This document shows, piece after piece, positions 22,901 through 35,102 of a stretch of DNA of 64,000 nt. The first letter of the stretch is position 1. Each line of letters begins with the position of its first letter. The stretch is from NCBI RefSeq assembly GCF_016801865.2, contig NC_068937.1, forward strand, positions 96,225,278 to 96,289,277. Reading direction: 5' to 3'. Below the pieces are notes generated by a model. The model saw only the letters and a list, made by a program, of their open reading frames with translations. It made no database searches and had not been told where the DNA came from. Source of the stretch: Culex pipiens pallens. Its lineage: Eukaryota; Arthropoda; Insecta; Diptera; Culicidae. The position numbers and the translations under genes were made by a program.

Positions 22901-23205
22901 GAATCGCATAATTTAATGGAAAATTGATTTTCCGAAAATTGGTGAAGTTTTGGAGCTTTGGTGTCTTCAGAAGAGTTGATGCAAATCGAATGGCAACTTT
23001 TGGTTTGGTCGAAAATTAGGGTGGTTCATGATTAGGGTGTTTTCGGAAATCTAACTTTTCAGGAATATTTTTGGGAGTTTTATTGTCTTCTAAAAAGTTG
23101 TTGGGCTTGCCAATCTAAGCAATTTTGTCAAAGACACCAACATTTCCAGACTTTTTTTGATTAGGTCCTATAAACAAAACATTACTCCGATAGGCATTTA
23201 TATAA
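22901..23205. repeat. Degenerate repeat-like DNA
   Basis: Phrases such as 'AGGGTGGTTCATGATTAGGGTG' in part, and 'GTGTCTTC' blocks, resemble the vocabulary of the nearby foldback and hAT-type elements. No ends can be placed. Confidence 0.35.
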
Positions 23206-23209
23206 GGTG

Positions 23210-24362
23210 AGCAATTCTCTCAGGTTTCGGTCATTCGATTTTTTTTTGTATTTTTTGATCTGGCTGAAAACTTTTGAAGGAATTTTTTGATCGATTTGGT
23301 GTCTTCGGCAAAAATGTAGGCATGGATAAGGACTACACTGAAAAAAAAATGATACGCGGTAAAAAAATTGGTGATTTTTTATTTAACTTTTTGTCACTAA
23401 AACTTGATTTGAAAAAAAAAACAATATTTTTATTTTTTGATATGTTTTAGGGGATATAAAATGCCAACTTTTCAGAAATGTAAAAAAAAAATTTGGCCGA
23501 GTTTTGTGATTTTTTGAATCAATACTGATTTTTTCAAAAAATTGAAATATTGGTCGAAATTTGCAATCAAAAAGTACTCTAGTAGAATTTTGATTAAGTG
23601 CATCGTTTTCAAGTTATAGCCATTTTTAGGTAACCTTTTTGAAAATAGTAGCAGTTTTTCATTTTTTTAAATAAGTGCACATGTTTGCACACTTTTTGAA
23701 AAAAATATTTTTGAAAAGCTGATAAAATTCTCTATATTTTGCTTTTTTGAACTTTGTTGATTCGACCCTTAGTTGCTAAGGTATTGCCATGCAATGGTTT
23801 AGAAACAGGAAAATTGATGTTTTCTAAGTCTCACCCAAACAATCCACCATTTTCTAAAGTCGATATCTCAGCAACTAATGGTCCGATTTACAACGTTAAA
23901 ATATGAAACATTCGTGAAATTTTCCGATCTTTTCGAAAACAATATTTTCAAAATTTTAAAATCAAGACTAACATTTCAAAAGGGTTAAACATTCAATATT
24001 ACGCCCTTTTGAAATGTTAAATATAGTGTTTTTTGCAAATCAAGTTTTAGTGACAAAAAGTTAAATTTAAAAAAAAAATTATCGTGTATCATTTTTTTCA
24101 GTGTAGTCCTTATTTATACCTACAACTTTGCCGAAGACACCAAATCGATCTAAAAATTCCTTTAAAAGATACAGATTTTTGAATTTTCATACATCATTTT
24201 TTATGGACAGCTGCTAAATTTGTATGGAAAATTATATGGACAAACTAATGATGCAAAATGGCTTCTTTGGGTTTAAAGAAGGCACCAAAAAAGTTTCAGC
24301 CGGATTAAAACATACAAAAATTAAAATTATGAAAAAAATATCGATTTCGTAAAGAATTGCTC
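23210..24362. mobile_element. Family A palindrome, internally deleted (1,153 bp)
   Basis: It begins GAGCAATTCTCTC and ends AAGAATTGCTC. AGGT lies on both sides (23206-23209, 24363-24366). Arms pair only in part because the centre is shortened and diverged. There is no coding capacity. Its right AGGT is also the left flank of the next family A element. Confidence 0.8.
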
Positions 24363-24366
24363 AGGT

Positions 24367-26300
24367 GAGCAATTCTCTACCAAAACCGGAAATGGATTTT
24401 ATTTGTATTTTTTGATTTGGCTCAAACTTTGTGGGGGCCTTCCCTATGACCAAAGAAGCCATTTTGCATCATTAGTTTGTCCATATAAATTTCCATACAA
24501 ATTTGGCAGCTGTTCATACAAAAATGGTACGTAAATATTCGAAAATCTGTAACTTTTGAAGGAATTTTTTGATCAATTTGGTGTCTTCGGCAAAGTTGTA
24601 GGTATTGTTAAGGACTATTTAGAAAAAAATAGGTACACGGAAAAAAAAATTTCCCGATTTTTTTATTAACTTTTTTTTCACAAAAACTCAAATTCCCAAA
24701 ATACGTATTTTTTGATTTTCGAGATTTTTTTATATGTTTTAGGGGACAAAAATCCGCAACTTTTGAGCTATAGAGAAACATGGTCAAAAAATCTGCCGCC
24801 GAGTTATGATTTTTTGAAAAACTGGTGATTTTTGGAAAAAATTGAAATTTCATACATAAAATTTTTTTGACCTCATTTTTTTATGCAAAATTGAATTTGC
24901 AATCGAAAATTACTTTACAGATTTTTTGATAAAGGGCCCCGTTTTCAAGATATAGCCACCGAAAGTTTGATTTCAGCGAAATATTTGCAGTTTTTCGATT
25001 TTTAAAAATAGTGACCATGAGTGACCATTTCTAAAAATATTTTTTTTGAAAAGTTCAGAAAATTTGCTATAAAATTGTCTAAGAGACATCGAAGATTGGA
25101 CCTCTGGTTGTTGAGATACAGCGGCTTAAAGAAAAAGAAACACGAAAATTGAAGTTTTCTACGTCTCACCCAAACACCCCACGATTTTCTAATGACGATA
25201 TCTCAGCAATTAATGGTTCAATTTTCAATGTTAATACATGAAACATTCGTGAAATTTTCCGATCTTTTCGAAAAAAATATTTTGAAAATTTTTAAATCAA
25301 GACTAACATTTCAAATGGGCATAATATTCAATGTTTGGCCCTTTTAAAATGTTAGTCTTGATTTAATTTTTTTCAAAATATTTTTTTCGAAAAGATCGGA
25401 AATTTTCACGAATGTTTCATGTATTAACACTGAAAATTGAACCATTAGTTGCTGAGATATCGTCATTAGAAAATCGTGGGCTGTTTGGGTGAGACTTAGA
25501 AAACTTCAATTTTCGTGTTTCTTTTTCTTTAAGCCGCTGTATCTCAACAACCAGAGGTCCAATCTTCGATGTCTCTTAGACAATTTTATAGCAAATTTTC
25601 TGAACTTTTCAAAAAAAATATTTTTAGAAATGGTCACTCATGGTCACTATTTTTAAAAATCGAAAAACTGCAAATATTTCGCTGAAATGAAACTTTCGGT
25701 GGCTATATCTTGAAAACGGGGCCCTTTATCAAAAAATCTGTAAAGTAATTTTCGATTGCAAATTCAATTTTGCATAAAAAAATGAGGTCAAAAAAATTTT
25801 ATGTATGAAATTTCGATTTTTTCCAAAAATCACCAGTTTTTCAAAAAATCATAACTCGGCGGCAGATTTTTTGACCATGTTTCTCTATAGCTCAAAAGTT
25901 GCGGATTTTTGTCCCCTAAAACATATCAAAAAATCTCGAAAATCAAAAAATACGTATTTTGGGAATTTGAGTTTTTGTAAAAAAAAAGTTAATAAAAAAA
26001 TCGGGAAATTTTTTTTTCCGTGTACCTATTTTTTTCTAAATAGTCCTTAACAATACCTACAACTTTGCCGAAGACACCAAATTGATCAAAAAATTTCTTC
26101 AAAAGTTACAGATTTTCGAATATTTACGTACCATTTTTGTATGAACAGCTGCCAAATTTGTATGGAAATTTATATGGACAAACTAATGATGCAAAATGGC
26201 TTCTTTGGTCATAGGGAAGGCCCCCACAAAGTTTGAGCCAAATCAAAAAATACAAAAAATAAAAATGGTCGAAATCGGCCGGTTTTGTAGAGAATTGCTC
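24367..26300. mobile_element. Family A palindrome, full length (1,934 bp)
   Basis: The ends are GAGCAATTCTCTAC and its complement. The two arms, about 960 bp each, are highly similar reverse complements meeting near 25330. Flanks are AGGT (24363-24366) and AAGT (26301-26304), consistent with a 4-bp target duplication carrying one mismatch. The short frames in each arm (81 codons) are mirror images of one another and not genes. A near-identical copy in the opposite orientation lies at 46242-48175. Confidence 0.88.
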
Positions 26301-26304
26301 AAGT

Positions 26305-27057
26305 GTCTTTTTTGGTCAAAAATAAAAAAGAGTTGATTCTATTTAGTTTACAATCTATTTTACAATTTTTTCAAATTATTTCAGAACCTTGAAATTTAAA
26401 GGGGGACAAAAACTTGAAATTAAATTTGCATTGGCCTTATAGGAACAGTTAAACTACCAAACTTATAAATTCTACAGCTCAAAAATGTTTTGACCAACGG
26501 TTTCGTAAAAAATTATTGGGAAGCTGAGAAAATTTTCAAACTTTTTATGTGAAAGTAGTGTTGACTTTTTCTTTCAGTTATTTTTTGTCTTCTGGCATCA
26601 TGACTTTATGAAGATCATCGTTTTAAGAGAAATGCATCAAATTAAAAAAAAATACTCTCGAAAAATATGCATCTCTATTTTTTTTAATATCTCCTTGAAC
26701 TAAAACATCAAAACATGTTTGCCTTAGAATTTAAATTTTTATTCGAAACTTATTTTTTCACTAAATTTGAATTCTCGATTCAAACATTGCTCAAAAAAGG
26801 TCAGGATACGAAACCTTTTTTTGCCATTCTATTTACTTTTTTTTGTCATTCTATGGTAAAATGACCTAATTAGGCTGGTACAAATTATATTTAAACTTTT
26901 TATCCCATGACTCTAGTCAAGGTCAAGGGGACAGGGTTTTAAAAAAAATCAAATTTCAAGTATATTTTTCAAAGTTTTCACATAATGCTGCATGCATTAT
27001 CAGAGTTAAGCAACTACCGAAATTTTGCAAAATTACATTTTGTTTATGAAAATACTT
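26305..27057. other. AT-rich DNA, no gene recognised
   Basis: No frame over 60 codons, no tandem structure and no clear repeat ends. Confidence 0.5.
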
Positions 27058-27107
27058 TTGCTTCTCTCACTGAAGTAAGACTACAATCCTGCTCAAAAAA
27101 TGAACTA

Positions 27108-28842
27108 GGGTACGTTATCCATTAGTGGACCCCTTTCCTATTTTTGATGAAAAGTTCTATAAAATCACAATTTCAAGCGTGTTGTTGTTTACAAATCTTT
27201 TATTTGGCATGTTCAGCATCATTTAAAACAATGTTGACTGACATTGAATTGTCCTTTTCATCAAAATAAGTGTTATGAGTTCGACATCTGAAATCAGCCA
27301 TGGCCACTAGCTTTTTCACAATAAAACTGCATTTATATTTTATGATTGAATTAACTATCCAATAATTTTTTGACTGATAAGGCCGTTGCAAATATTTTTC
27401 AAAGTTTATGTCACCCCCCCTCCTTCAAAAATGGACCGAAAAATCAGGGGGCAAAAAAATATTTTTTTTCAAAAGACTTAATTTTTTAATGAAAATAGAA
27501 GTTAAATGAACTGAAAACAATCTAAAATGCATTTTTCTGCATTGATAATCATATTTAGCATGTTTGAGCTGGATAAAAAATATTTTGATTTTTTGTGAAA
27601 TTTTGTGAAAAAGCATCGCAAAAACTTTTTTTTCGCAAAAAATAAAATTTTCGTCAATACTTAGATATTTTTAAAACTAATGATTGCAAAACAACTGGAC
27701 AGGTGTATAATGCATTTTAAAACACTTTTTTCATTCAAATGTTAAAATCATGGCTTTAAACTTTTTTATTTTTTTACCCTCCCCCCCTCCCCCACGCTGA
27801 CCAAAGGCGAAGAACATAAACTTCAAAAAATATTTGCAACGGCCTTATTTAACTTCAGCAACTTTACTAAAATAAACCGATGAACTGCTTATTTTCGAGC
27901 AAAAATTAGGGGGGTCTAATATAGGACAACGAAAATCCAAACATTTCCAAAAGTGGACCCCAGTTAATTAAACCTTCAAAAATGAAGAAAAATGTGTATT
28001 TAAGCAAAAGTTTCTCTTAAACATACAATAAATGCTTGTTGTTATCAACCTAAACGCATATTTTTTTCAATTATGAGTACAAATATAGCTGTGTCATGTT
28101 AAATGTACCAAAAATGCTGAAGCCGTAAAAAATTATAATTAATCAAAACTACAGTTAATTGTACTTAACTGAAGCATCATAATTGCAGTTTGAAATGATC
28201 TTTTATAATAATAAATCAAGAACAAAACTTTTTTTTTAAATAAACAAGCGTGGTTTTATCAGCAACTGTAAACAAATTTATTGTTTAGTTTCGGTCAACC
28301 ATTCATGTAATAAATATGAAAAAATGTGCATCAAAATTCCTTTTTTTAAATTATTTTTATGTTAACAGTGGTTTTTGAATCGTTTTCTCTGATCTTTTCT
28401 GGAAATAAATGTGTTTAAATGTCTGTTAGGTTTTTGTTGTTGTTTAAAGCCAAATTTGTTAACAAAACATATTTGTTTATGATGAAAAGTAAGCAAAATC
28501 CATCTTTTATTTATTTTATCTATCATTAGACCTACACCATGCATCAAAACATCAAATATCGGTCAAATTTGGTATAAAAATAACGGTTTGCCTATAGTGA
28601 ATCCGGGTCAACAATCGGATTATGGACCCGGGTACACTATAGGAAAAAAAAAACTTTTTTTCAAATGGCTATTTTTCTGCTCAAAAACAAATAAACTGAT
28701 GAAACAAATAGTCAAAATTGTTCAAAAGACTTCAGTTTTCATTTTTTTGTACAAAGGGTTATGAAAAGTGCTTAAAATAATGAAAATTTGTGAAAAATGT
28801 GCTTCGGCTCTACAAGGGGGTCCACTAATGGTTTAAATACCC
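27108..28842. mobile_element. TA-flanked element with GGGTA ends, ~1.7 kb
   Basis: The inverted termini contain CCATTAGTGGACCCC on the left and GGGGGTCCACTAATGG on the right. TA is present at 27106-27107 and 28843-28844. The target is recognisable as a family D repeat. A second MITE sits inside (27380-27845). No transposase frame is present. Confidence 0.78.
27380..27845. mobile_element. MITE with AGGCCGTTGCAAATATTT ends
   Basis: It starts AGGCCGTTGCAAATATTT after TA (27378-27379) and ends with the complement before TA (27846-27847). The 466-bp unit has C-rich runs near both ends. Diverged relatives occur at 45740-45890 (opposite orientation) and 48321-48437. Confidence 0.8.
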
Positions 28843-29452
28843 TATTTACATAAAGCAAATGTCTGTCTGTCTATGTGTGTTACCAAAATTCTCTCTCAGT
28901 TTTCTCACCACTGGCTGATCCGATTCAGACCAAACCAGTGCAATGCATTTGACACGGTTTAGGGTCCAAAATATCGAGTTGCAACAAAATTTGTGTTCCG
29001 ATAAGTACTTCAAAAGTTATGTATACAAATCTATTTGCGCAAATATAAGGATGTTAGATAAATTACCATAAATCGTACCAAATATCATCATGTTATATAT
29101 CGTTGAGTAGGTAATCAAAAGACCTTCCAAACGAGTCCAAACCTTAAGTAATATTTATGTACTTTTCTGAAGCCCCTCACTTATCTCACGTATTTGTACG
29201 AAAACTATGTCCGGATCTATCATCCGACCTATCGTTGGTTAGGTAATCGAAAGTCCTTCCATACCAGTCCAAAAAACCGTAGATATGGCAACACTGTAAA
29301 TATTTTTTGAGACTAGATCTTAATTGAACTTATTTCCATAACTAAAACCTTGTTTTCTGCTTAAAATCCAAATGCACATGATTTCCAGATCTTTCGTGTG
29401 ACCCCTTTTTGATAAGCAGTGGGGAAGGCACCAACCACTTAGGTGAATTAAG

Positions 29453-29603
29453 TAAGTTTTTTTTTCCTTAAGTGTCTTTGTGATCTGTGGTCCCAAAATT
29501 CAAGTGTGCCTTATGATATGAATACAAAAATAAACGTTAAAAAATAATTTTAAATGGTTGACAATCAATTTTACAAGTTTTTTTTTCTCAATAAAAAAAT
29601 TAA
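29453..29603. other. AT-rich spacer with SINE target duplication
   Basis: TAAAAAAATTAA at 29592-29603 is repeated at 29921-29932 and marks the SINE insertion. Confidence 0.6.
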
Positions 29604-29920
29604 TAAAAGTAAATCTTTTCCAGTTCCTGAGGGGAACACCCTTGAAGAGTATCGGGGCCGGCATTCACAAAGCGGATTCAGTGGCAATTTCATTCTCAAC
29701 TTAATGTTAACATGTTTAGGGTGATGTTAACATTCCATAGGTCGCCTTCCCTAAGGTGTCATGATAAGGTCCAGCTTGTGACGATACACTACCTTCCCTT
29801 TACTAAGCAATCGATTCCAGAAGGGAAACGATCACCAGTTTTGTTGGTCCGAGCCGGGATTTGAACCCCGATCTACCGCGTACTAGGCGAGAGCGTTAGC
29901 GCTAGGCTACGCGACTTGGT
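29604..29920 (-). mobile_element. tRNA-headed SINE, 317 bp, 12-bp target duplication
   Basis: On the minus strand the SINE begins at 29920 with a tRNA-like head (A box GTAGCCTAGCG, B box GGTTCAAATCC), then a body containing 'GAAGGTAGTGTATCGTC' and 'TTGTGAATGCCGGCCCCG', and ends 'GGAAAAGATTTACTTTTAT'. TAAAAAAATTAA flanks it perfectly at 29592-29603 and 29921-29932. The head resembles the fragment at 59454-59526. Transcription would be by RNA polymerase III from the internal A and B boxes. Confidence 0.85.
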
Positions 29921-29932
29921 TAAAAAAATTAA

Positions 29933-31029
29933 AATTTACAAAATATATTTTGTCTCATTGATTTTTCGGGAAATTTTTGAAAAGGGAGGAACAAAAACTC
30001 TACATAAAATTGCATTGGCTTTATCAACAACAACAAAAAAACAGTGCTATTGTTCAATGTTGCACACAACTCGTTGCAAGACTCAACTTTTTCAGCACTC
30101 GTCGTATTTATCGTATTCTTTTTTTTTTCGAAATTGGATACAAAACACTCAAACACTAATATTAAAGTTTTTGTTTATTCCTACTGGATGATTTCAAGAA
30201 AAAAATTATACATTTCAGGAATGTAAACCACTTGCCAATGAGCCATAATGCACAATCATTTTCACTTCTCACAATCAAACTGTAAATTACACGCCACCCA
30301 CCCCCCCGTGATAATCGGAAATCATCCTTTCCTCAATTTCGGCGCACGAAAAACCACAAAAATAAATAAGATTCCTGCACTTGCTCCGCCTCCTCCGATG
30401 AAGCTCTCAATCCGGAAAATTGAAATCACTTTGCTTCTCGTTATTCGACACCCGATTTTTTCTCCGTGCGTGTTCGTGTGAATCCAGCCATGAAATCCCC
30501 TGTTATCGAATTAAATCTTTAACGCAACTGACGTTTACCATAATTGCACATAACATAATTTCACTCGAGCCTGATGGGGTCCACACTTTTTTTCGAAGGT
30601 TTTTTTTTATTAACTCTCCCTCGTTTTCTGATTTTCGGCAACATAACACGAGAAAGCAAAAAAAACGCAGCAGAAAGATGAGCATAAATTGAGCGAACCA
30701 ACCACCACCAACCGATGTCGGTGGTAAAGGATATGTTTGTAAGCGATCCCCCCCTTCCTTATTCGACGGGAAAGGTGAAATTTTGCGGGGAGGTCTCGGA
30801 AAAATGTAAATCAATCATAATTATATCAATTTGGGCACCGCCCAAACCAACGTCAGTCAGGTGAGCTTGGCGAGAGTGACAGGGGTGGGAATTTTGTTGA
30901 GAATCACTCACGATCACTTTCTTAGTTTTTGACAATTTTGCATCTATTTAGAGAAAAAAAGCAAAAACAATTTGAAAATTTCTATAAATAATTGTAGTAT
31001 CTAACTACTCAAAGAGAGTTAAAAATTCA
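29933..31029. other. Unique DNA, no gene recognised
   Basis: The region contains C-rich (30297-30306) and pyrimidine-rich runs. Frames up to 103 codons lie on both strands without domains. Confidence 0.5.
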
Positions 31030-31440
31030 CTCATGATTTCATGTTCATTCAATTGGATAAGAACGCCAGCTCTCAATGCCTCACCTTTAGACCTTCACAG
31101 ATCCCCCAAATTCGATTTCAATCCTGAGATATTAAATAAAAACCGAAAAAATCGTGCATTTTTGTCACTTTTCATACTAAAGAAGTTTCAATTTTGTCGT
31201 GCGACAACTGGCCAAAGGGATTTCAGGTCAGAACACGTTTGACACACGTACATGCCCGACTACCGTATCAATTGTAACTATAACTCGGGACTCCGGCAAC
31301 CAAATTCAATCAAACTTCGGGACAATGCTCAGAATGGTCAACCAAGTGCAACGTGTTTGTTATTGTTTGCTTTCGTTTTTGTTTATTCAAGGTCAAACAT
31401 TAAAACGCGTTTTTCTCGGAACGTAAAAAGCTAAAAAACC
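31030..31440. repeat. Dispersed repeat E, copy 1
   Basis: It shares an ordered set of words with 32075-32420: 'CAATGCCTCACCTTT', 'CAATCCTGAGATATT', 'CAACTGGCCAAAGGG', 'CACACGTACATGCCCGA' and 'AACTCGGGACTCCGGCAACC'. The terminal inverted repeats of copy 2 are not found here, so this copy is truncated or differs at its ends. Confidence 0.75.
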
Positions 31441-32010
31441 TTTAATCTTCCTTAATTTATCAAATTAAAAGTGAGAAAACATCACGATTTTCACACCCCT
31501 GGCCACACAGCATCCCAAAATTGAATATCCACGATTCCGAGGGAAAAAACACACAGCCTCACCAGAAGCCGAAGTAAATTTAATGTGGTTCACTTAACTT
31601 TGAGTGGTTCGCGTGTGCCCTCCATCAAACGGGTACCGGGTTCTGTCCCAGAACCTGTCCCTTCTGGGGTAGTAATTTCGGGCCAAGGACCCTGCAACGG
31701 GAACCACCTCGAGCCTGGAACAGCGGGCTGAAAATATTTACAACAGGTACTGTTCGGTTAATGATGGGTTTCGGGCCCTGAGGGTTATTTGTTGCGGTTT
31801 TCAACTGCTTTTTTTTTTTTTGAGTGGAAACCAGAATGTACACTGGAATGAGGTACTTTTATTGCTTTTCTTTTTTCATAAATACAATGAAAATTCAAAG
31901 AATGATTTTCCAATATGATATAAATTTTTTTGGGACTAATAAAGAATAAATCATCATTTTGTGTGTTCAATTTTGACAATTCAACACAAAACTAAACATA
32001 ATATATCTTT
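31441..32010. other. Unique DNA, no gene recognised
   Basis: A GC-richer block at 31620-31790 holds frames without domains. The rest is AT-rich. Confidence 0.45.
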
Positions 32011-32469
32011 GCTGTCGTGCTATCTTGTCGCACGTGCATTTTGGGCCAAATTGAGCTAAAAACGCCATTTTGTGCAGCTCACAATGCCTCACCTTTTGAC
32101 CATCACAAATCCACAAAATTCAATTTCAATCCTGAGATATTCAAAGAAACCCGAAAAAACTCCGTCCGTGCATTTTTGTCACTTTTCATATGAATGAAGT
32201 TTCAATCTTGTCTTGCTATCTTGACACACCCTGAAAATTGAGAGAGCAACAACTGGCCAAAGGGATTTCAGGTCAGAACGCGTTTGACACACGTACATGC
32301 CCGAGAACCGTAAACATTTGTAGTTATAACTCGGGACTCCGGCAACCAAATTCAACCAAACTTCGGAACAATGCACATAGTGGTCAACCAAGCGCAACGT
32401 GTTTGTCATTGATAACATTGCGTGCTTGGAACGTCAAAAAGGCGACGTGCGACAATATAGCACGACAGC
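32011..32469. mobile_element. MITE (repeat E, copy 2) with CTGTCGTGCTAT ends
   Basis: Left CTGTCGTGCTATCTTGTCGC and right GCGACAATATAGCACGACAG are inverted repeats with one mismatch. The interior matches repeat E copy 1 and, inverted, 36440-36560. The duplication size is unclear. Confidence 0.75.
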
Positions 32470-34061
32470 GTCGAAAAATATTAGTTTGAATTTTGCGATA
32501 TTGTATATTAAACCTAAAATGAAAACATCAAGTTGCATTTTTGGTGAGCAAAATCAACTTCCCTAAAAAAAATCTCGGACCTGAAATTTAAAAGATGACG
32601 CTTTTTTTTGAAAGAAGGAGAGTGCGGACTCACTTATGAATCACATAAATCTTCACACATCCACACTCCCTTCTCCACAGGCATGATGACATTTTTTCCT
32701 CCCGCTCACTTTGTTCTGTTCTGCTCCTTTCTTCAAAACTTCACCGAGAACGCTCGAGAGAGAACATTTTAATTGATTTTTCAAGTAGATTTACACGCAA
32801 AGTATGTGCAAGGTGTGTGGAAAGAATGAAAAAAAAACACGCAAAGATGGTGCGCTGCTGATTACACACACAAAATCACACGACACAGGTCAGGTGAATC
32901 AGGTGAAAGGAATGACATGACGGCACACATCTTCCATCCCCCTTGTGGTTCTTGTGTGAGGAGGTTGGAGAACCGACCGTCGTGAAACAAGGAACAACCT
33001 TCCTCCGCTCGGAGTCATCATCATCGCGCCAACAGCTCACGAAACAAACGCAGCATGAAATTCTATATTTAGGAGCTTTTAATCAGCGGTACCAAAAAAT
33101 AAATAAATAAAAGACGGTGTACAAATGTGTTAAGTTAGTGGAAATTTAATTAGCATTGACAGCGAGCAAATTCGTCGCGATTTGTTTTGGAGCGAATTAA
33201 CTACCCTGTGAGGTGTTTGTTTTACGAGGTTCTCATCAAGAGTGGATGTTATCTGATTTGTTGCGGAACCAAATTGCAACCTTCGAAACTGTTAATAAAT
33301 TTGGGAGATTTGCGTTTTTTTTGTATATAAAGACACGATTACATGATACACGATTAAGTTGTAAGAAAAAAAACAATTGTGCAATAAACACAATCACACG
33401 GTGTGTTTCCTAGAACAAACTAAAGATAAAAATAAATCAGCTGAAAAAAAGTCTGATATTTGGCACCATGACAGAAGAGCTCGTTGCCGACATTTAAGTT
33501 CCTGAAAATTGATAGACTCAATTACATATCCATCAAATTTCTTCTAAATATTCCCTGAGAGACTCTGAATAACATATTTGACCAGTATTCGACATCCTTA
33601 AAAAAAAATAAAACCACATTTTCCGGATTTTTTGCTTTCTTCGAAATAAACCCCAAAATCCATGCTGGTAATCCCAATACGACCGAATAAAAATCTTTGG
33701 TTTGAACAATTTTTCATGAAAATATAACAACAGATTAACAGGATACAAATTTGTTCCTAAAACACTATTAAACTTTGAGTATTTCAGCTTATTAATTACC
33801 CAAAAGGTCCTCAACATTATTTTTTAAATCCTGTTCCATGTAACACCATTACATTTTAAAACATTTTCGAATCAATCAGATTGTACCGAACAACTTCCAG
33901 AACAATTTACAAAAAAAAAAAAGAATCAGTTTTAGAAATCTAGCAAATTTGGTTCGGAATCTTTTCATTTGAGCTCTTTTGGTCAAATATGTAATTTAGA
34001 ATATCTCAAGGCATGAATCCATCGATTTTCAGCGACTTTTCCGAAGAAAAATCCTATAAAA
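32470..34061. other. Unique DNA, no gene recognised
   Basis: A GC-moderate block at 32600-33060 contains CA-rich and purine-rich runs. The remainder is AT-rich. The longest frame is 94 codons (33533-33817 minus), with no recognisable domain. Confidence 0.45.
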
Positions 34062-34895
34062 GAGCAATTCCAGCTCCAATCAGGATTTTTTCTGGTACTT
34101 TTGTACCCGACCCTCTCCGATTTCAATGAAACTTTGTAGACATGTTATCCTAAGCCTATACAAGCCATTTTTGTGTATATAGAGCTAAAAGTACTCGATA
34201 ATTACATTTGAGAAGGGCGTAAGGTATTTAAATATTTTTGTATTTTGCAATTTAAAAATCACTCTATCTCGAAGCCGACAAACAAGACAAACTTTTAGGA
34301 AATTGGACGAGCTTTTTGAAAAAAAAAAAACTGAAACAAAAATACACGCCACTTCTATGAGATTTTTTGATTTTTTAGTTTAAAAATTAATTTTCAAGGT
34401 GATGTCATGATTTTTTTTTTCTAATCTAATCTAATCTAATCAGACCCTAGCGCAGCCAATCTTTCGAAGGGATCCTGGAGAGTGCCTTAGGTTAGATGAC
34501 GCCTAGCACTCTTCTTGTCATTTATTAACATTTGTAGTGCGCCATTGCATTAGAATGCATTGAAACATTACAAGCGTTAAAGCGGTTAGGCCTACTGCGT
34601 AAAGCCGTATCGCAGAGATGACTCGTAATTGGGTTGAGTTTGAGCACTGAGTGTTCGAACAACAACACAATTCTGAATCGACAGGGGAGGAAGAAGCGTG
34701 GGGACACACCACCATACGCTCCGATATTTGGTTGTATTCGTTGGGAGCACCATGCTAAGAAGGTTTGGTACTCCGGGACCCTCTGGGATGGGACATTGTA
34801 TTTCCACGAATGCCCTGGACACTATTTGCCGTGGTTATAGCGCCACAACTCGCTCTCTGTAACAGTATTCCTAATTCCAGTCTACGCTCACCAAG

Positions 34896-34970
34896 TCGTC
34901 ATGGCCTAGTGGTTAGCATTTTTGCTTACCAATCCAAAGGACGGAGGATCGAACCCCGCCTCGAGCGACT
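34896..34970 (+). other. tRNA-like module inside the composite SINE
   Basis: A-box-like TGGCCTAGTGG and B-box-like GGATCGAACCC are correctly spaced, and AGTCG/CGACT can pair as an acceptor stem. The anticodon arm is imperfect, so this is tRNA-derived rather than a working tRNA. It faces the opposite way to the head of its host SINE. Confidence 0.65.
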
Positions 34971-35026
34971 TTGATTTTTCGTTCAAATTCAACATTTCAA
35001 ATTTATGTGTTCTTAACTTTCTCGTT

Positions 35027-35102
35027 GGGAGCAGATGGGAATCGAACCCAGAACCATTCGCTTACAAAGCGAACACCGTAACCAGTCAGCCACGGCCGCT
35101 CC
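35027..35102 (-). other. tRNA-Thr(TGT)-like SINE head
   Basis: GGAGCGG pairs with CTGCTCC, TTCGC/GCGAA form an anticodon stem with loop TTTGTAA (anticodon TGT), and the T-arm reads GGGTTCGATTCCC. About three extra bases lie between the acceptor and the D-arm, which argues against a functional tRNA. It coincides with the 5' end of the SINE. Confidence 0.7.

Larger units (their letters stand above)
27058..29452. repeat. Dispersed repeat family D, split by an insertion
   Basis: The left piece (27058-27107, 'ACTACAATCCTGCTC') and right piece (28843 to about 29452, 'AAATGTCTGTCTGTCTATG' and 'GGAAGGCACCAACCACTTAG') belong to one repeat. It is recognised again at 36731-37060 and 62830-63540 by the order CTTCCTC, CTGCTC, AATGTCTG. 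The interior is a 1.7 kb TA-flanked element. Confidence 0.65.
34421..35102 (-). mobile_element. Composite SINE, 682 bp, ~32-bp target duplication
   Basis: The minus-strand 5' end is exactly at 35102 with a tRNA-Thr(TGT)-like head, and the 3' end is a TTAGA pentamer run (34421-34440). A second tRNA-like module lies inside on the opposite strand. TAATTTTCAAGGTGATGTCATGA plus a T run flanks the unit at 34388-34420 and 35103-35134. The related family B copy at 19261 has this target only once, confirming an insertion. A 32-bp duplication is longer than most SINE duplications. Confidence 0.85.

Noticed and set aside
24608..26050. Mirror-image 81-codon frames in the family A arms
   Set aside because: The same frame appears in both arms and in the inverted copy because the DNA is palindromic. 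The composition is A/T-driven and no domain is visible.
35027..35102. Functional tRNA-Thr gene
   Set aside because: Extra bases lie between the acceptor and D-arm, and it coincides exactly with the 5' end of a retroposed unit.
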